Shown here piece after piece: positions 26,869 to 36,826 of a stretch of 64,000 nucleotides of DNA; positions within the stretch are counted from its first letter, which is position 1, and every line of letters starts with the position of its first letter. The stretch spans positions 427,661-491,660 of the forward strand of contig JAHBXD010000001.1 in the NCBI GenBank assembly GCA_019636695.1. The letters run 5' to 3'. The stretch comes from Phycisphaeraceae bacterium. Its GTDB lineage: Bacteria > Planctomycetota > Phycisphaerae > Phycisphaerales > UBA1924. The notes beneath the pieces are model-generated. The model was not told the origin of the DNA and did not search any database. It was given only the letters and a program-made list of their open reading frames with translations. A program made the translations under genes and the position numbers.

Positions 26869-27603
26869 ATGCCTGATCCGGTGCTTTCCAACCGTGCTGT
26901 CGTGCTGCTTTCAGGTGGGCTTGACAGCGCCACGGTATTGGCTGTCGCTCGCCACAAAGGTCGGCAGTGTTGCTGCCTCAGTTTCGATTACGGCCAGCGG
27001 CACCGCCACGAACTGGCTGCCGCCGCGCGCATCTCCACGGTACTTGGCGCATGCGAACACCTGGTGATTCCGCTTGACTTCCGTCCGATCGGCGGTTCTG
27101 CCCTGACCAGCGCGGCTCCTGTGCCCAAGGATCGAGCCGCAATCGCGATGTCGGCCGAGATTCCCGTGACCTATGTCCCGGCAAGAAATCTCGTGTTTCT
27201 CTCGATTGCTGCGGCGTTTGCTGAAGCGCGTGACGCAAGTGAGATTTACATCGGAGTCAACGCGATTGACTACTCGGGTTATCCGGATTGCCGCCCAGAG
27301 TTTATCGATGCGTTTTCTCGATGCGTCAATCTCGGTACACGCCGCGGAACGACCGGCAAGCCCATAGTCATTCAGACCCCGCTGGCAAACCTATCCAAGG
27401 CCCAGATCATTCGCATGGGAGTGGAACTCGGTGTCGACTACGCTCTGACCCACTCCTGCTACGACCCTGACGACATGGGAAGAGCTTGTGCCCGGTGTGA
27501 CAGTTGCCTGCTGCGTGCGGCGGGGTTTGCCCAGGCAGGGGTTGCCGACCCCACCGTGTATCTCCCCAGGTCGGGGGGGGCGGGGGTTGGAGGTCTCGGG
27601 TAA
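26869..27603 (+). CDS. queC: 7-cyano-7-deazaguanine synthase
   Basis: QueC converts 7-carboxy-7-deazaguanine to preQ0 using ATP and ammonia, for queuosine and related modified bases. The 244 residues show the PP-loop [30 protein letters not shown] and the C-terminal zinc-binding cysteines in [18 protein letters not shown]. Length matches the family. The last ten or so residues are Gly-rich and variable. The carbonic-anhydrase-like gene starts 9 bp after it. Confidence 0.95.
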   Translation: MPDPVLSNRAVVLLSGGLDSATVLAVARHKGRQCCCLSFDYGQRHRHELAAAARISTVLGACEHLVIPLDFRPIGGSALTSAAPVPKDRAAIAMSAEIPVTYVPARNLVFLSIAAAFAEARDASEIYIGVNAIDYSGYPDCRPEFIDAFSRCVNLGTRRGTTGKPIVIQTPLANLSKAQIIRMGVELGVDYALTHSCYDPDDMGRACARCDSCLLRAAGFAQAGVADPTVYLPRSGGAGVGGLG

Positions 27604-27612
27604 ACTCATGGC

Positions 27613-28065
27613 ATGTATGCATCCCGCCTGCCGTACGACTCCACGCGCATTCGCGCTGCCGCCGTGTATTGCTCGGATGGTCGAATTGGTGAGCATTTCG
27701 ACGATTTCCTGCAGAACTGTTTGAAGCTGCCGAGATACGACCGTGTGGCGTTGCCCGGCGGCCCGGCGTGTCTTGCGGCCCACCCCGAGGCGCATCTTGA
27801 AGAGCAGGGTGTCGTGGATGAACTCAAGTTTCTTGTCGAGGTGCATGAACTCCGTCAGATCGTGTTGATCGCGCATCAAGGGTGTGCGTTTTATACCAAT
27901 CGGCTGGGGCTGACCGAGCCGCGTTTGGCGCTCGTGCAAAAGGCTGATCTTGTTCGTGCCGCGGCCTTCGTGCATCGCGTTACGGGGCTTGATCGCATTG
28001 ACGCCTATTTTGCACGACTCGAATCCGATGCCCGGAGCGTGCAGTTCGACCAGGTCACGGTCTGA
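27613..28065 (+). CDS. Small beta-carbonic-anhydrase-like protein
   Basis: 150 residues. It keeps the zinc-site motifs of beta-carbonic anhydrases: CSDGR (Cys20, Asp22, Arg24; the CxDxR motif) and HQGC (His88, Cys91; the HxxC motif). It is shorter than ordinary beta-class enzymes (about 200 residues) and the sequence between motifs is divergent, so activity on CO2 is not assured. A metal-binding homologue with another function is possible. It lies 9 bp after queC and so is probably co-transcribed. Confidence 0.65.
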   Translation: MYASRLPYDSTRIRAAAVYCSDGRIGEHFDDFLQNCLKLPRYDRVALPGGPACLAAHPEAHLEEQGVVDELKFLVEVHELRQIVLIAHQGCAFYTNRLGLTEPRLALVQKADLVRAAAFVHRVTGLDRIDAYFARLESDARSVQFDQVTV

Positions 28066-28156
28066 ACGTCCGAGAATCGCGCGAGGCCAATCACTCCGGA
28101 GCGTGCCGGGGCGATTGGTCACCACTCTGTCACCTGCAGGCAACCGGGAGGGCAGG

Positions 28157-29515
28157 ATGCCGAAAAATCAAACCATCATGACCACACGCGCACGGAAATC
28201 ACGTATCCAGACGGCTCACCCCCTTGCTCGCTTGTTTCTCGTGTTGTGCTGTACGTTCCTGGGGGTACCGACGGCGGCCCAAACTCAGGACTGGAAGCCG
28301 ATAACTTCCAACAGCATCGATCTGCGTCCGATGTTCTACCCGGTTCGCGACCAGATGTTCCGCGGATCGTGCGCGGCATTTGCGGTCATCGGGGCGATGG
28401 AGTTCTACCCCGGTGTTCCTCGACTGAGCGAGGCATATCTCTATTCGCTGATCAAGGCTGACGCCCTGACGCTTGAGGGAACCAACTTCAACGCTATGAA
28501 GGAGTTTCTTGAGCGCACACCCCTGGTAGCGCTTGACATGATGCCGTATGAGCTCATAGGCCTCTTCAGTTTCGACGAAGATAATCCATCCGAGGTCGAG
28601 ATCGGTCGTGCATTCAATCTCAAGCGGGGGCGGCAGGCCGCTATCCTTCGCAACCATGCCATCTATCAGGCCCGCGGCGTGCGTGTCTACACCAAGCCGC
28701 AGATCACCTGGGACTGGATCGAGCAGACGCTTCGCAGCGGAACGCCCATCGTCTGCGGGTTCCGGATGAATCTCGGACACTGGACGGGCGCTCCTCGCGG
28801 CGTCATCATGTCCAAAAATGTTCTGATGAAAGACGGTTCTACTCGAACCTTCGAACCTGACGGCGGGCATGCGGTCGTTGCCGTCGGGTATCGCACCATC
28901 TATGACCCCGCCGACCCTGAACGCAAGAAGACGCTCCGCCAGATACTGATACGTAACTCTTGGAATGCATCGTGGGGCGATCAGGGGTACGGCTGGGTAA
29001 CGTGGGAAACATATGCCAAAGACCATCTGACCAGCGCGATGACGATCGACGGTGTTGATACCATTGTGCCTCGCATCGACCAAGCGCCGGTTCTCGATCT
29101 CCGCGTCCAGGGCATGAGGTGGGATGCCGGCAACTATTCCGCTGCGCTCAGCATCATCATCAAGTCCAACTACATTCCTGAAGGCGGCATCGCCTCGGTC
29201 GAGTACACGATTTACTCCGGCGCTGACGCAATGAATGACGTGATCGCTGCACATCCGTTCGCCGTTCGAACTTCAACCGATGTCGCCAACGCCTTCCGCA
29301 CGGTGTTTGATGGTCTCGGCCACAGCGAAATGAACGTCAAGGTCGTTGTTCGATACAGACTCGGCGGCGAATCGACGCTGTATTTTCCCGTGCCTGAAAT
29401 CTGCCAATGGAGCCCTGCGCCCGATATCGACGGATGGCGTGTTCCACCCGCGCCGAGCGTGCGCCCCGGCGACGCCCAGATCGACCCTCGGCTTCAGGCA
29501 GTGCCCGGAACCTGA
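28157..29515 (+). CDS. Secreted papain-family (C1) cysteine protease
   Basis: 452 residues. A hydrophobic signal (LFLVLCCTFLGVPTAAQ) is followed directly by a C1 peptidase domain with all four expected residues: Gln66 in VRDQ, Cys72 in RGSCAAFA, His238 in GGHAVVAVGY and Asn267 in IRNSWNASWGDQGYGW. About 130 C-terminal residues after the protease domain are beta-rich and not recognised. There is no long inhibitory propeptide before the domain. ATG 28157 follows a GGGAGGGCAGG run. Confidence 0.85.
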   Translation: MPKNQTIMTTRARKSRIQTAHPLARLFLVLCCTFLGVPTAAQTQDWKPITSNSIDLRPMFYPVRDQMFRGSCAAFAVIGAMEFYPGVPRLSEAYLYSLIKADALTLEGTNFNAMKEFLERTPLVALDMMPYELIGLFSFDEDNPSEVEIGRAFNLKRGRQAAILRNHAIYQARGVRVYTKPQITWDWIEQTLRSGTPIVCGFRMNLGHWTGAPRGVIMSKNVLMKDGSTRTFEPDGGHAVVAVGYRTIYDPADPERKKTLRQILIRNSWNASWGDQGYGWVTWETYAKDHLTSAMTIDGVDTIVPRIDQAPVLDLRVQGMRWDAGNYSAALSIIIKSNYIPEGGIASVEYTIYSGADAMNDVIAAHPFAVRTSTDVANAFRTVFDGLGHSEMNVKVVVRYRLGGESTLYFPVPEICQWSPAPDIDGWRVPPAPSVRPGDAQIDPRLQAVPGT

Positions 29516-29547
29516 GCGCACTTGCAGCGAGTACCACCTTCTGACAA

Positions 29548-29578
29548 ACACGGGACGGGCAGTTTGCCCGTCCCGTGT
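29548..29578. terminator. Strong hairpin between convergent genes
   Basis: A perfect 14-bp inverted repeat (ACACGGGACGGGCA and TGCCCGTCCCGTGT) with a GTT loop lies just after the protease stop and before the mscL stop on the other strand. There is no long T-run, but stem length and position make it the shared terminator for the convergent genes. Confidence 0.7.
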
Positions 29579-29662
29579 CGTTCAATATCAAGTCGATGTG
29601 CTACGGCGATACTGCGCTGCTCAAACAGGCAGCCTTTGAACCGGGCATCACGGTGAATCCGT

Positions 29663-30082
29663 TTACGCCCGCTGGCGCAGCAGATCGCGGATCTCAGTCA
29701 GCAGAATCTCTTCTGCCGAAGGCCCCGGGGGTGGAGGCGGCGGCGCGGCTTCATCTTTCTTCTTCAGGCGGTTCATGAACTTGATCATCATGAAAATAGC
29801 GAATGCCACGATGATGAAATTGATGATGACGTTGATGAACTCGCCGTAGAAAATCGAGACTTCCGCGAGGGTCTTGCCGTCATGTTCGCCTGCTTTCTGC
29901 AGCACCAGTTTCTTTTCGGCAAAGTCGACACCCCCGAGCAGCAGCCCCAAGGGGGGCATGAGCACCTTCTCGACGAGCGCCGAAACGATTTTTCCGAACG
30001 CGGCTCCGATGATAATGCCGACAGCCATATCGACGACATTGCCGCGCATGGCGAAGGCTTTGAATTCCTGCAGAATCCCCAT
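29663..30082 (-). CDS. mscL: Large-conductance mechanosensitive channel
   Basis: MscL opens under membrane tension to release solutes on osmotic downshock. 139 residues: the N-terminal [20 protein letters not shown], first span [18 protein letters not shown], periplasmic loop, second span [18 protein letters not shown], and a cytoplasmic helix [12 protein letters not shown] after a Pro-rich linker ([12 protein letters not shown]). The start is ATG 30082, which begins the canonical MscL N-terminus. The MscS-type channel is about 2 kb away. Confidence 0.95.
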   Translation of the reverse strand: MGILQEFKAFAMRGNVVDMAVGIIIGAAFGKIVSALVEKVLMPPLGLLLGGVDFAEKKLVLQKAGEHDGKTLAEVSIFYGEFINVIINFIIVAFAIFMMIKFMNRLKKKDEAAPPPPPPGPSAEEILLTEIRDLLRQRA

Positions 30083-30145
30083 GAGATGTCCTTTCGTGAT
30101 CGGAAGGTTCCACGACGTCGCGCACACGCGGCGGCGTCGTAAGAC

Positions 30146-30991
30146 TCAGAATGACCAGACCAGCAGCACGAAGTAATCCAGATCGTTCTTCTTCGTGTCT
30201 CCTCCCGGGTCGCTGTCGTATCGGTCTTCTACGCCGAGTTTCAGGCTCAGCCCAGATTCAGGATCGACCAGGATCTCATAACCAGCTCGCAGCAGCGCTC
30301 GGAACTCGCCTCCATCAGATAGGCTCGGGTAGACTTCGCCCGTAAATGTGAACTTCTGACGATCCGTGATCTGTCTCGCAAAGTCCACACCGAGAATCGC
30401 CTCGAACCGAACGTCATTATCATCGCCGCCGAAGGCTCGGCTTGCACCAAGACCGGCCCGGCCGATCAACTCCGTACGCTCTTCGCGAATGAATGCATAA
30501 CCCACACCGCCGAACCCCTGCAAACGCCAGTCCCAGTTCTGGAATTCGTCGATGTCGACCGCACCTTGGGCGAAGATGCGCCAGGGGGAATCCTGAAAGA
30601 GCCAGTCATTGCGAAGGTCGCCACGGAAGCGATGTTCGGTCTTGCTGCCGTCTTCGGCTGAGTACACATACGTCAGACCGAATCGCGTGTCGTACCGCTC
30701 GACGACGCGCTGGCCGTTTACGCCCGCACGCAGCGAAAGCCGGTCGGTGTTTCCCTCTGACCCGTTCAGCCCCAGTGAGACTCCGCCTTTCCATCCAGAT
30801 AGCCATGTTGCCGGTGGCGGTGGGTCACCCGATTCGGCAAGCTCGTCCAGCTCTTCTGCCCCTTGCCCATCTTCAGGTTGGGTGAGCTCGATGATCGGTA
30901 ATTCCTGAAAAAACGAGAACCGCTCAGCCATTCCCGCCGCCGTGCATGCCGCAGCGGCGGTAGCGAATCCATACATCAGGTGTCGGTACAT
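30146..30991 (-). CDS. DUF481-type outer-membrane beta-barrel protein
   Basis: 281 residues with a signal peptide (MYRHLMYGFATAAAACTAAG), an acidic/Pro linker and alternating beta-strands ending in a terminal aromatic strand (DYFVLLVWSF). Phrases such as GVSLGLNGSEGNTDRLSLRAG and YVYSAEDGSKTEHRFRGDL are typical of the DUF481 salt-induced outer membrane protein family. It is probably a surface barrel of unknown function. ATG 30991 has a GGGAGG site upstream; a hairpin lies in its leader at 31031-31070. Confidence 0.8.
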   Translation of the reverse strand: MYRHLMYGFATAAAACTAAGMAERFSFFQELPIIELTQPEDGQGAEELDELAESGDPPPPATWLSGWKGGVSLGLNGSEGNTDRLSLRAGVNGQRVVERYDTRFGLTYVYSAEDGSKTEHRFRGDLRNDWLFQDSPWRIFAQGAVDIDEFQNWDWRLQGFGGVGYAFIREERTELIGRAGLGASRAFGGDDNDVRFEAILGVDFARQITDRQKFTFTGEVYPSLSDGGEFRALLRAGYEILVDPESGLSLKLGVEDRYDSDPGGDTKKNDLDYFVLLVWSF

Positions 30992-31030
30992 GGAAGATAC
31001 CTCCCGGGGAATACCCCTCCAAAAATGAAG

Positions 31031-31075
31031 CCCGGAGGCTCGATGACGCCTCCGCGGCGCTCCCTCCGGGTTTTT
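31031..31075 (+). terminator. Hairpin plus T-tract in the leader of the DUF481 gene
   Basis: CCCGGAGG (31031-31038) pairs with CCTCCGGG (31063-31070), followed on the plus strand by TTTTT (31071-31075). On the minus strand the same hairpin is followed, after five bases, by another T5. No plus-strand gene ends just upstream, so it may insulate the amidase promoter or attenuate the minus-strand DUF481 gene 40 bases away. Confidence 0.55.
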
Positions 31076-31216
31076 CAACTTCGGGCAGTCTACGGACCGA
31101 GAACCATGTCGTCGCGGGGGTCGCTATACTGATTTCGCAGTTGTCCGACCCCACCAGACCGAACCACCTTGAGACTGTCTCAACGGCGGAGCCGTGATTC
31201 GTCGATGGAAAACGCC

Positions 31217-31954
31217 ATGACGACGCCCAACCGCCGCCAGGTTCTCGGGACCATGCTGACGCTCTTCGGAGCTGCCGCCGTTTCGGGGTGTGCTTCGTCG
31301 GGGCAGCGAACGGCGGGTGCCGGGGGGGTGCCTATCCCTTCGGCTGATGACGACTTGTCGTTTCCCCCCCCGAACGGGAACAAGGGTCAGCAGCTGCTGG
31401 ATCAATGGAACGCCCGCCGCAATGCCTCGGTTGCTCCTCCCGCCGGGGTGCTTCCTCGGCATGCCTGGGCTCGCCAGGGACCGGTGATGCGGCTGGCCAA
31501 CCCGATCGGACGCATCACGCGCATCACCGTCCATCATGACGGCATGTCACCATTTTCATCTTCCAGTCAGGCGGATGCGGCGAATCGTCTCGAGTCGATC
31601 CGTCGGGCCCATGTAGGGCAGGGGTGGGCCGACATCGGCTACCACTTCGCCATTGACCCCTCGGGTCGAGTGTGGGAGGGGCGCCCGCTGGAACTTCAGG
31701 GCGCCCATGTCAAGGACTACAACGATCAGAATCTGGGCATTCTAGTACTCGGTAACTTCATGGAAATGCGCCCCACCAGCCAGGCGTTGTCGACGCTTGG
31801 CGGGTTTGTTGCATCGCAGATGCGTCGATTCAACGTGCCTGTCAGCCGCGTGTACACGCACCAGGAACTTCGGCCCACGGCATGTCCGGGTGTGCATCTA
31901 CAGCGCAGCATGCTTGACATGCGGACACGGACCGGGCCGTTGGCGATGGCCTGA
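31217..31954 (+). CDS. N-acetylmuramoyl-L-alanine amidase lipoprotein (amidase_2/PGRP type)
   Basis: 245 residues. The N-terminus RRQVLGTMLTLFGAAAVSGC is a lipoprotein signal with the lipobox Cys25; the twin Arg suggests Tat export. The amidase domain (about 95-235) has the zinc ligands His106 or His107 in TVHHDG, His215 in YTHQELRPT and Cys223 in CPG, with GYHFAIDPSGRVWEGRP typical of the fold. It would cut the amide between MurNAc and the stem peptide of peptidoglycan. ATG 31217 is chosen; ATG 31205 is also in frame. Confidence 0.88.
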   Translation: MTTPNRRQVLGTMLTLFGAAAVSGCASSGQRTAGAGGVPIPSADDDLSFPPPNGNKGQQLLDQWNARRNASVAPPAGVLPRHAWARQGPVMRLANPIGRITRITVHHDGMSPFSSSSQADAANRLESIRRAHVGQGWADIGYHFAIDPSGRVWEGRPLELQGAHVKDYNDQNLGILVLGNFMEMRPTSQALSTLGGFVASQMRRFNVPVSRVYTHQELRPTACPGVHLQRSMLDMRTRTGPLAMA

Positions 31955-32136
31955 TCCCAGGTCGGAGTTTGCCATCACGCGGCTCGCTTTGCTATGCGTG
32001 TCGAACGCGACGTGAAGTGGTTATGTCTGTACTGGAAGTTGAAACCCGATTAGAGTCATGATCGCGCGCAAATTCACTGCAGGAGCGGCACACGGCAACC
32101 CCATGCCACGAACGCAGAGCACTCGTCTGAGCAGCT

Positions 32137-33102
32137 TCAGCTTTCGGCTTTCCGTGTGATGATCTCAAGCGGTCCGGCGAAGTGCAGATCGCGCTGCGGG
32201 AACGGAATCCCGATGCCCGCTTCATCAAGCGACATCTTAACCGCGCGGATCGTTTCCTGGCGGCAAGGCCAGAAATCGGGAGTTTTCGTCCACACACGTA
32301 CTATCCAGTTCACGCTGCTGTCGCCGAACGAATCAAGAATGACCGCAGGCGGAGGGTCGCTGATCGCCAGTTTGACGCGAGTCGTCGCCGAGAGGAGGGC
32401 CTCGCGAGTTTTGTCGATGTCCGCCGAATACTCGATGCCTACGGGAACATCCACACGCCGTTGTGGGTGATAGGTGATGTTCTCGATCGTGTTTCCGAAA
32501 ATCGAGCCGTTGGAAATCACAAATCGTCGATTGTCGAACGTGTCAATCGTTGTCGTGAATAACTCGATTTCGTCTACGCGGCCCGTCACGCCCGCAACGT
32601 TCACCACATCACCCACGCGGAACGGACGGAACACGAGGAGCATCACACCCGCGGCGATATTGCCCAGCGAGCCTTGGAAAGCCAGGCCGATCGCCAAGCT
32701 CGCGCCCGCCAGCACCGCCGCCATGCCCGTGGTCTGCACACGAAGCACTTCCATCGCAGCCATGATGCCGAAAATCAGGATCGCCCACTTGGCGACGTTG
32801 CCGAAGAACTTGGAGAGAGTGATATCGATCTTCGCGCGCGTCAAGCCGCGGACCACCATGTTTTTGGCCCAGCCGCCGATCAGCCATGAGGCGATCATGA
32901 TCAGCAGGACTTTCAGAATCGCTGTCCCGGCATCCACCAGCAGGGTCGCCAGTTTTTCCGGATTGGTGATCCAATCGGTCAGTTGCTCCATGAATCCTTC
33001 GCCCGGGCTGCTTGGCTGTGCGTCGGCGGGCGCGGGTGCATCTCCGGTCGCGGATTGCGAAGCGGACTCGGGAGCAGGTTGGGTCGGCGATTCAGTCTGC
33101 AT
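32137..33102 (-). CDS. Small-conductance mechanosensitive channel (MscS family)
   Basis: 321 residues. A Pro/Ala/Ser-rich N-terminus precedes three spans; the third carries the pore pattern VLAGASLAIGLAFQGSLGNI and the MscS signature VFRPFRVGDVV, followed by the beta domain (GVTGRVDEIELFTTTI) and the alpha/beta cytoplasmic vestibule. Length is close to E. coli MscS (286). It would act with MscL in osmotic downshock. GAGGAG precedes ATG 33102. Confidence 0.92.
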   Translation of the reverse strand: MQTESPTQPAPESASQSATGDAPAPADAQPSSPGEGFMEQLTDWITNPEKLATLLVDAGTAILKVLLIMIASWLIGGWAKNMVVRGLTRAKIDITLSKFFGNVAKWAILIFGIMAAMEVLRVQTTGMAAVLAGASLAIGLAFQGSLGNIAAGVMLLVFRPFRVGDVVNVAGVTGRVDEIELFTTTIDTFDNRRFVISNGSIFGNTIENITYHPQRRVDVPVGIEYSADIDKTREALLSATTRVKLAISDPPPAVILDSFGDSSVNWIVRVWTKTPDFWPCRQETIRAVKMSLDEAGIGIPFPQRDLHFAGPLEIITRKAES

Positions 33103-33196
33103 GCGTCTCCTCGCGCAAATGGGGATCAAGGGTATGAGCCTGACCCGCCGGACGGAAGAGCCGCACATGTACCTGCCGCATGATCCTGAAAAACGC

Positions 33197-34069
33197 CTAC
33201 CGACGCTCTCTCGAACGCAGTGTAATCGCCCCGTTCGTTGTGGTCAGGCTCGATTGATCTCCCGGTCCCCAAACGAGTGTTACGCCGTTAAGTTGCGAAG
33301 GCACCCTCATGCCTGCCGGGAGGTCTGACGCCCGGATTCGACCATTGCGGGTCTTGAACGCCACGGAGCCGCCGAAAGCGCTTCCGAACGCCAACTCAAT
33401 CGAGCCGTTGGTGGTGGCGACCGTCACCGGCCCGGCGCACGCATCGTCGAGCGTCACTCGAATCGCACCGTTGGATGACCGCGCATCTACTGCGCCAGCG
33501 ACATCGGTGAGCGTAACCGAGCCGTTGCTCGTCCGCGCCTCAGTCGGTCCGCCGATATCCCGGGCATTAATCGCACCGTTCGATGTATGCGCCTTCAGAC
33601 TTCCGGCAATGCTGCGCGCATGGACCCGGCCGTTTCGGGTTTCGATCGATACATTCCCCGCGGCGCCGGCGATCTCTATGTGCCCGTTTTTCGTGATGAT
33701 CGCAACATCGCCGAGATCCGGGGCATGGATGATGAAAGAACAGCTTTCCGACCCGCTTCGACTTCCGGGCCATGCCGAGGAGATCAGTAGCGAGCCGTCG
33801 GGTTCCCGTTGCGCGATCACTTGCACGGCATCGGCCCGTTCCTGGGTCAATGCCCGTATTTCCGCGACGATGCGCACGGAGGCCACTTCCCGATTGGCCA
33901 CGACTGTTACCTCGCCGTTGCCAGTTTCGACGCCGATCGCGCTCCCCACGACATGACCGACCTCGACCATCCGTGACTGCCGAAATCTGGCTTCCTGCCC
34001 CGGGATGCACCCGGGCAGAAACCCGATCAGAACCAAAAGAGCGCTGAGTAAAATCCGACCGAATGACAT
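33197..34069 (-). CDS. DUF4097-type beta-helical lipoprotein
   Basis: 290 residues. Signal MSFGRILLSALLVLIGFLPGC ends in a lipobox Cys. The rest consists of short repeats with a regular NG turn (TKNGHIEIAG, TRNGRVHARS, TSNGAINARD, TSNGSVTLTD, SSNGAIRVTL, TTNGSIELAF), the ladder of the DUF4097/adhesin-like beta-helix. Probably an envelope-attached structural or adhesive protein. Its start is divergent from the TPR lipoprotein with about 150 bp between them. Confidence 0.82.
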   Translation of the reverse strand: MSFGRILLSALLVLIGFLPGCIPGQEARFRQSRMVEVGHVVGSAIGVETGNGEVTVVANREVASVRIVAEIRALTQERADAVQVIAQREPDGSLLISSAWPGSRSGSESCSFIIHAPDLGDVAIITKNGHIEIAGAAGNVSIETRNGRVHARSIAGSLKAHTSNGAINARDIGGPTEARTSNGSVTLTDVAGAVDARSSNGAIRVTLDDACAGPVTVATTNGSIELAFGSAFGGSVAFKTRNGRIRASDLPAGMRVPSQLNGVTLVWGPGDQSSLTTTNGAITLRSRERR

Positions 34070-34219
34070 CGTGGAACTCCTAGGTGTTTCCCTTGGGCAG
34101 CGGATGGGGGAATCCTGGGGATTGTTTGGCAAACCGCATCGTCGGTTGCATCACCCGCGCAAACTTCGGCATAGGATGGGCGCTCCGCGGCGGAGCCGCA
34201 CGCGGGAAGGAGCCTCGGA

Positions 34220-34903
34220 ATGACCATGCAGTTGATGATTCGTCTGGTCGTTGCGGCGGGCCTGCTCGGCCTTGTCGCCGGGTGCAACATCCGCAAGTGG
34301 GAGACGCGTCCTCTTGGTGATGTCAACGCCGCCGGACGACAGGCCTATGCCCGGGGCGACTACGCATCTTCGGAACAGGAATATCGCCTGTACATCAACC
34401 GACGGCCCCATAGTGCGATTGGTCACCACGGGCTTGGCCGCGCCCTGATGGCCCAGGGGCAATACCAGGCTGCCGCAAGTGAATTTCAGGTTGCATGGGA
34501 CATCGAACCGTTGAATATGGAGCACCTCGATGCCCTGTGCGAGGCACTGCTCGCGAGTGAAGATTTCGATCGCCTTTTCGGCGTTCTGCGCCGCCGGGCC
34601 AACGGCTCAAGCGATCCTCAGGATTACATCCGCCTTGCACGGTTCGCCGAGCGTGCCGGCACAACCGAAGAAGCGCACAGCGCGCTGCTTACCTGGGCCC
34701 GCATCGATCGCGGCATGACCATCGAACCGCAACTCGCTCTTGCCGAGTTTTACCGCCGCCACGGCGACCGGGAGCGAGAGATGATGCGTCTGCGTGCGGC
34801 GCTCTTCATCAATGTGCGCCACCCTGAAACCAACGCTCGCTTGCGCGAACTCGGCGAAATTCCAGGCGAAACGCTCGCGGTGGTTCCGCCCGAGCGCGAT
34901 TGA
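34220..34903 (+). CDS. TPR-repeat lipoprotein
   Basis: 227 residues with a lipoprotein signal (LVVAAGLLGLVAGC, lipobox Cys22) and tetratricopeptide repeats (AGRQAYARGDYASSEQEYRL, HHGLGRALMAQGQYQAAASE). It would be a periplasmic protein-protein interaction adaptor. AAGGAG lies eight bases before the ATG. Expression is divergent from the DUF4097 lipoprotein, so a shared control region is possible. Confidence 0.8.
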   Translation: MTMQLMIRLVVAAGLLGLVAGCNIRKWETRPLGDVNAAGRQAYARGDYASSEQEYRLYINRRPHSAIGHHGLGRALMAQGQYQAAASEFQVAWDIEPLNMEHLDALCEALLASEDFDRLFGVLRRRANGSSDPQDYIRLARFAERAGTTEEAHSALLTWARIDRGMTIEPQLALAEFYRRHGDREREMMRLRAALFINVRHPETNARLRELGEIPGETLAVVPPERD

Positions 34904-35070
34904 CCAACCGACTCGAGAACACTTCGTTCCTGCTTGCGGCCGTCTTGCCGGCGTGGCACCCAGAGCCGCAGCCTGCAAGTAACCCTCCGCCGCCGCTACG
35001 ATGACGTCCCGGGCGTCGGCCGTGGTCAATCCGACCCCATGGCTTCAGACATCGGAGGGCCGAGACGTCA

Positions 35071-36807
35071 ATGCCGACAATTGAAACTGTCCGCACCATC
35101 CGCGCTCCGCGAGGCACGGCCATCACTTGCCGTACATGGCAGGCCGAGGCTGCCATGCGCATGCTTATGAACAACCTCGACCCCGAGGTGGCCGAGCATC
35201 CCGAAAATCTCGTTGTCTACGGTGGCAGGGGGCAGGCCGCCCGCTCCTGGCCCGCCTTCGACGCCATCGTCGGCAGCCTCAAAACCCTCGCACCAGACGA
35301 AACCCTCCTCGTCCAGTCCGGCAAGCCCGTAGGCATCGTCCGCACCCACGAAGATGCCCCCCGCGTCCTCATCGCCAACTCCAACCTTGTTCCCCATTGG
35401 GCCACCCAGGAACACTTTGACGACCTCGCCCGCCGCGGCCTGATCATGTATGGCCAGATGACCGCCGGTAGTTGGATCTATATCGGCACGCAAGGCATTC
35501 TCCAAGGCACCTACGAAACCTTCGCCGAACTCGGCCGCAAGCACTTCGACGGCGCTCCGCTCCCCCTCACCGGGCGACTGTGCGTCACCGCCGGCTGCGG
35601 CGGGATGGGTGGCGCTCAGCCCTTGGCCGTTACTCTTGCGGGGGGCGTCTGCCTCATCGCCGATGTCGATCGATCTCGCCTCGAACGCCGCCGCGCTGAT
35701 CGCTATCTCGATGAAATCCGCCCGACGCTCGACGAAGCCATCGACGCGTCCTTCGCCGCGGCCCGAGCCGGCACCGCCCGCAGCATCGGCGTGCATGCCA
35801 ACGCCATCGACCTGCTCGAACGCCTTCTCGCCCGCGACGTCACCCCAGACGCTCTGACCGACCAGACTTCCGCTCACGACCCGCTCAACGGCTACGTCCC
35901 GCCCGAATACACACTCGAACAGGCCCTCGCCGCCCGCGCGGCTGACCCGGACGATTACGTCCGCCGTTCGCTTGCCGCGATGGAACGTCACGTTCGCGCA
36001 ATGGTCGCCTTGCAAGACCGCGGCAGCATCACCTTCGATTACGGCAACAACATACGCCAGCGTGCCAAAGACCAGGGCTACAAAGACGCCTTCGCCTTCC
36101 CCGGCTTCGTCCCCGCCTTCATCCGCCCACAGTTCTGCCTTGGCCGCGGCCCCTTCCGCTGGGCTGCCCTCAGCGGTGAAGAGCGAGACATCTTCGTCAC
36201 CGACCACGAAATCCTCAAGTTGTTCCCGCGTGACTCCGGCCCCTACGCCGAGCGCCTCCACCAGTGGATTCTCGGCTGCCACGCCAACCCCGAAGCCCTC
36301 CTCGCGGGCGATTTCGCCGCCTGCAAGCCCAAGTTCGGCTTCCAGGGCCTCCCCGCCCGCATCTGCTGGCTCGGCTATGGCGAACGCGACAAGGCGGGCC
36401 TCCTCTTCAACCGCCTCGTCGCCGAAGGCCGCGTTGCCGCACCCATCGTCATCGGGCGAGACCACCTCGATTGCGGCAGCGTCGCCAGCCCCAACCGCGA
36501 GACCGAGGCCATGAAAGACGGCTCGGACGCGATCAGCGACTGGGCTATTCTCAACGCCCTCGTCAACACCGCCAGCGGCGCTAGTTGGGTCAGTTTCCAC
36601 CACGGCGGCGGCGTCGGTATCGGCTTCAGCCAGCACGCCGGACAGGTGATCGTGGCCGACGGTACCCCCGCCGCGGCGAAGCGCCTCGAACGTGTGCTGA
36701 CCAACGACCCGGCCATGGGCGTCTTTCGGCACGCGGATGCGGGGTATGAGGATGCGATCAGGTGTGCGGAGGAGCGTGGGGTGGGGATAACGGGGCGTTC
36801 CATCTAG
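35071..36807 (+). CDS. hutU: Urocanate hydratase
   Basis: HutU hydrates urocanate to imidazolone propionate, the second step of histidine degradation, with a tightly bound NAD. The 578 residues match the family length and show [19 protein letters not shown] near the N-terminus, [28 protein letters not shown] (the NAD-contacting glycine-rich loop with the conserved Cys), and [14 protein letters not shown]. No other hut gene is in the window, so the pathway must be completed from elsewhere. The CBASS island begins 120 bp after it. Confidence 0.95.
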   Translation: MPTIETVRTIRAPRGTAITCRTWQAEAAMRMLMNNLDPEVAEHPENLVVYGGRGQAARSWPAFDAIVGSLKTLAPDETLLVQSGKPVGIVRTHEDAPRVLIANSNLVPHWATQEHFDDLARRGLIMYGQMTAGSWIYIGTQGILQGTYETFAELGRKHFDGAPLPLTGRLCVTAGCGGMGGAQPLAVTLAGGVCLIADVDRSRLERRRADRYLDEIRPTLDEAIDASFAAARAGTARSIGVHANAIDLLERLLARDVTPDALTDQTSAHDPLNGYVPPEYTLEQALAARAADPDDYVRRSLAAMERHVRAMVALQDRGSITFDYGNNIRQRAKDQGYKDAFAFPGFVPAFIRPQFCLGRGPFRWAALSGEERDIFVTDHEILKLFPRDSGPYAERLHQWILGCHANPEALLAGDFAACKPKFGFQGLPARICWLGYGERDKAGLLFNRLVAEGRVAAPIVIGRDHLDCGSVASPNRETEAMKDGSDAISDWAILNALVNTASGASWVSFHHGGGVGIGFSQHAGQVIVADGTPAAAKRLERVLTNDPAMGVFRHADAGYEDAIRCAEERGVGITGRSI

Positions 36808-36809
36808 AA

Positions 36810-36826
36810 CCTGCCAAAGTGGCAGG
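36810..36826. repeat. Short hairpin palindrome at the left edge of the CBASS island
   Basis: CCTGCCA/TGGCAGG, 7-bp stem with an AAG loop, starts 3 bases after the hutU stop. It may be the hutU terminator stem. A palindrome with the same CCTGCC/GGCAGG arms lies 20 bp after the last CBASS gene. Confidence 0.55.

Noticed and set aside
33309..33956. Open frame antisense to the DUF4097 lipoprotein
   Set aside because: Ala/Arg/Ser/Pro-rich shadow; the opposite strand has a lipobox and regular beta-helix repeats.
35068..36732. Long open frame antisense to hutU
   Set aside because: Acidic, Gly/Val/Ala-rich shadow of the C-ending codons of urocanate hydratase.
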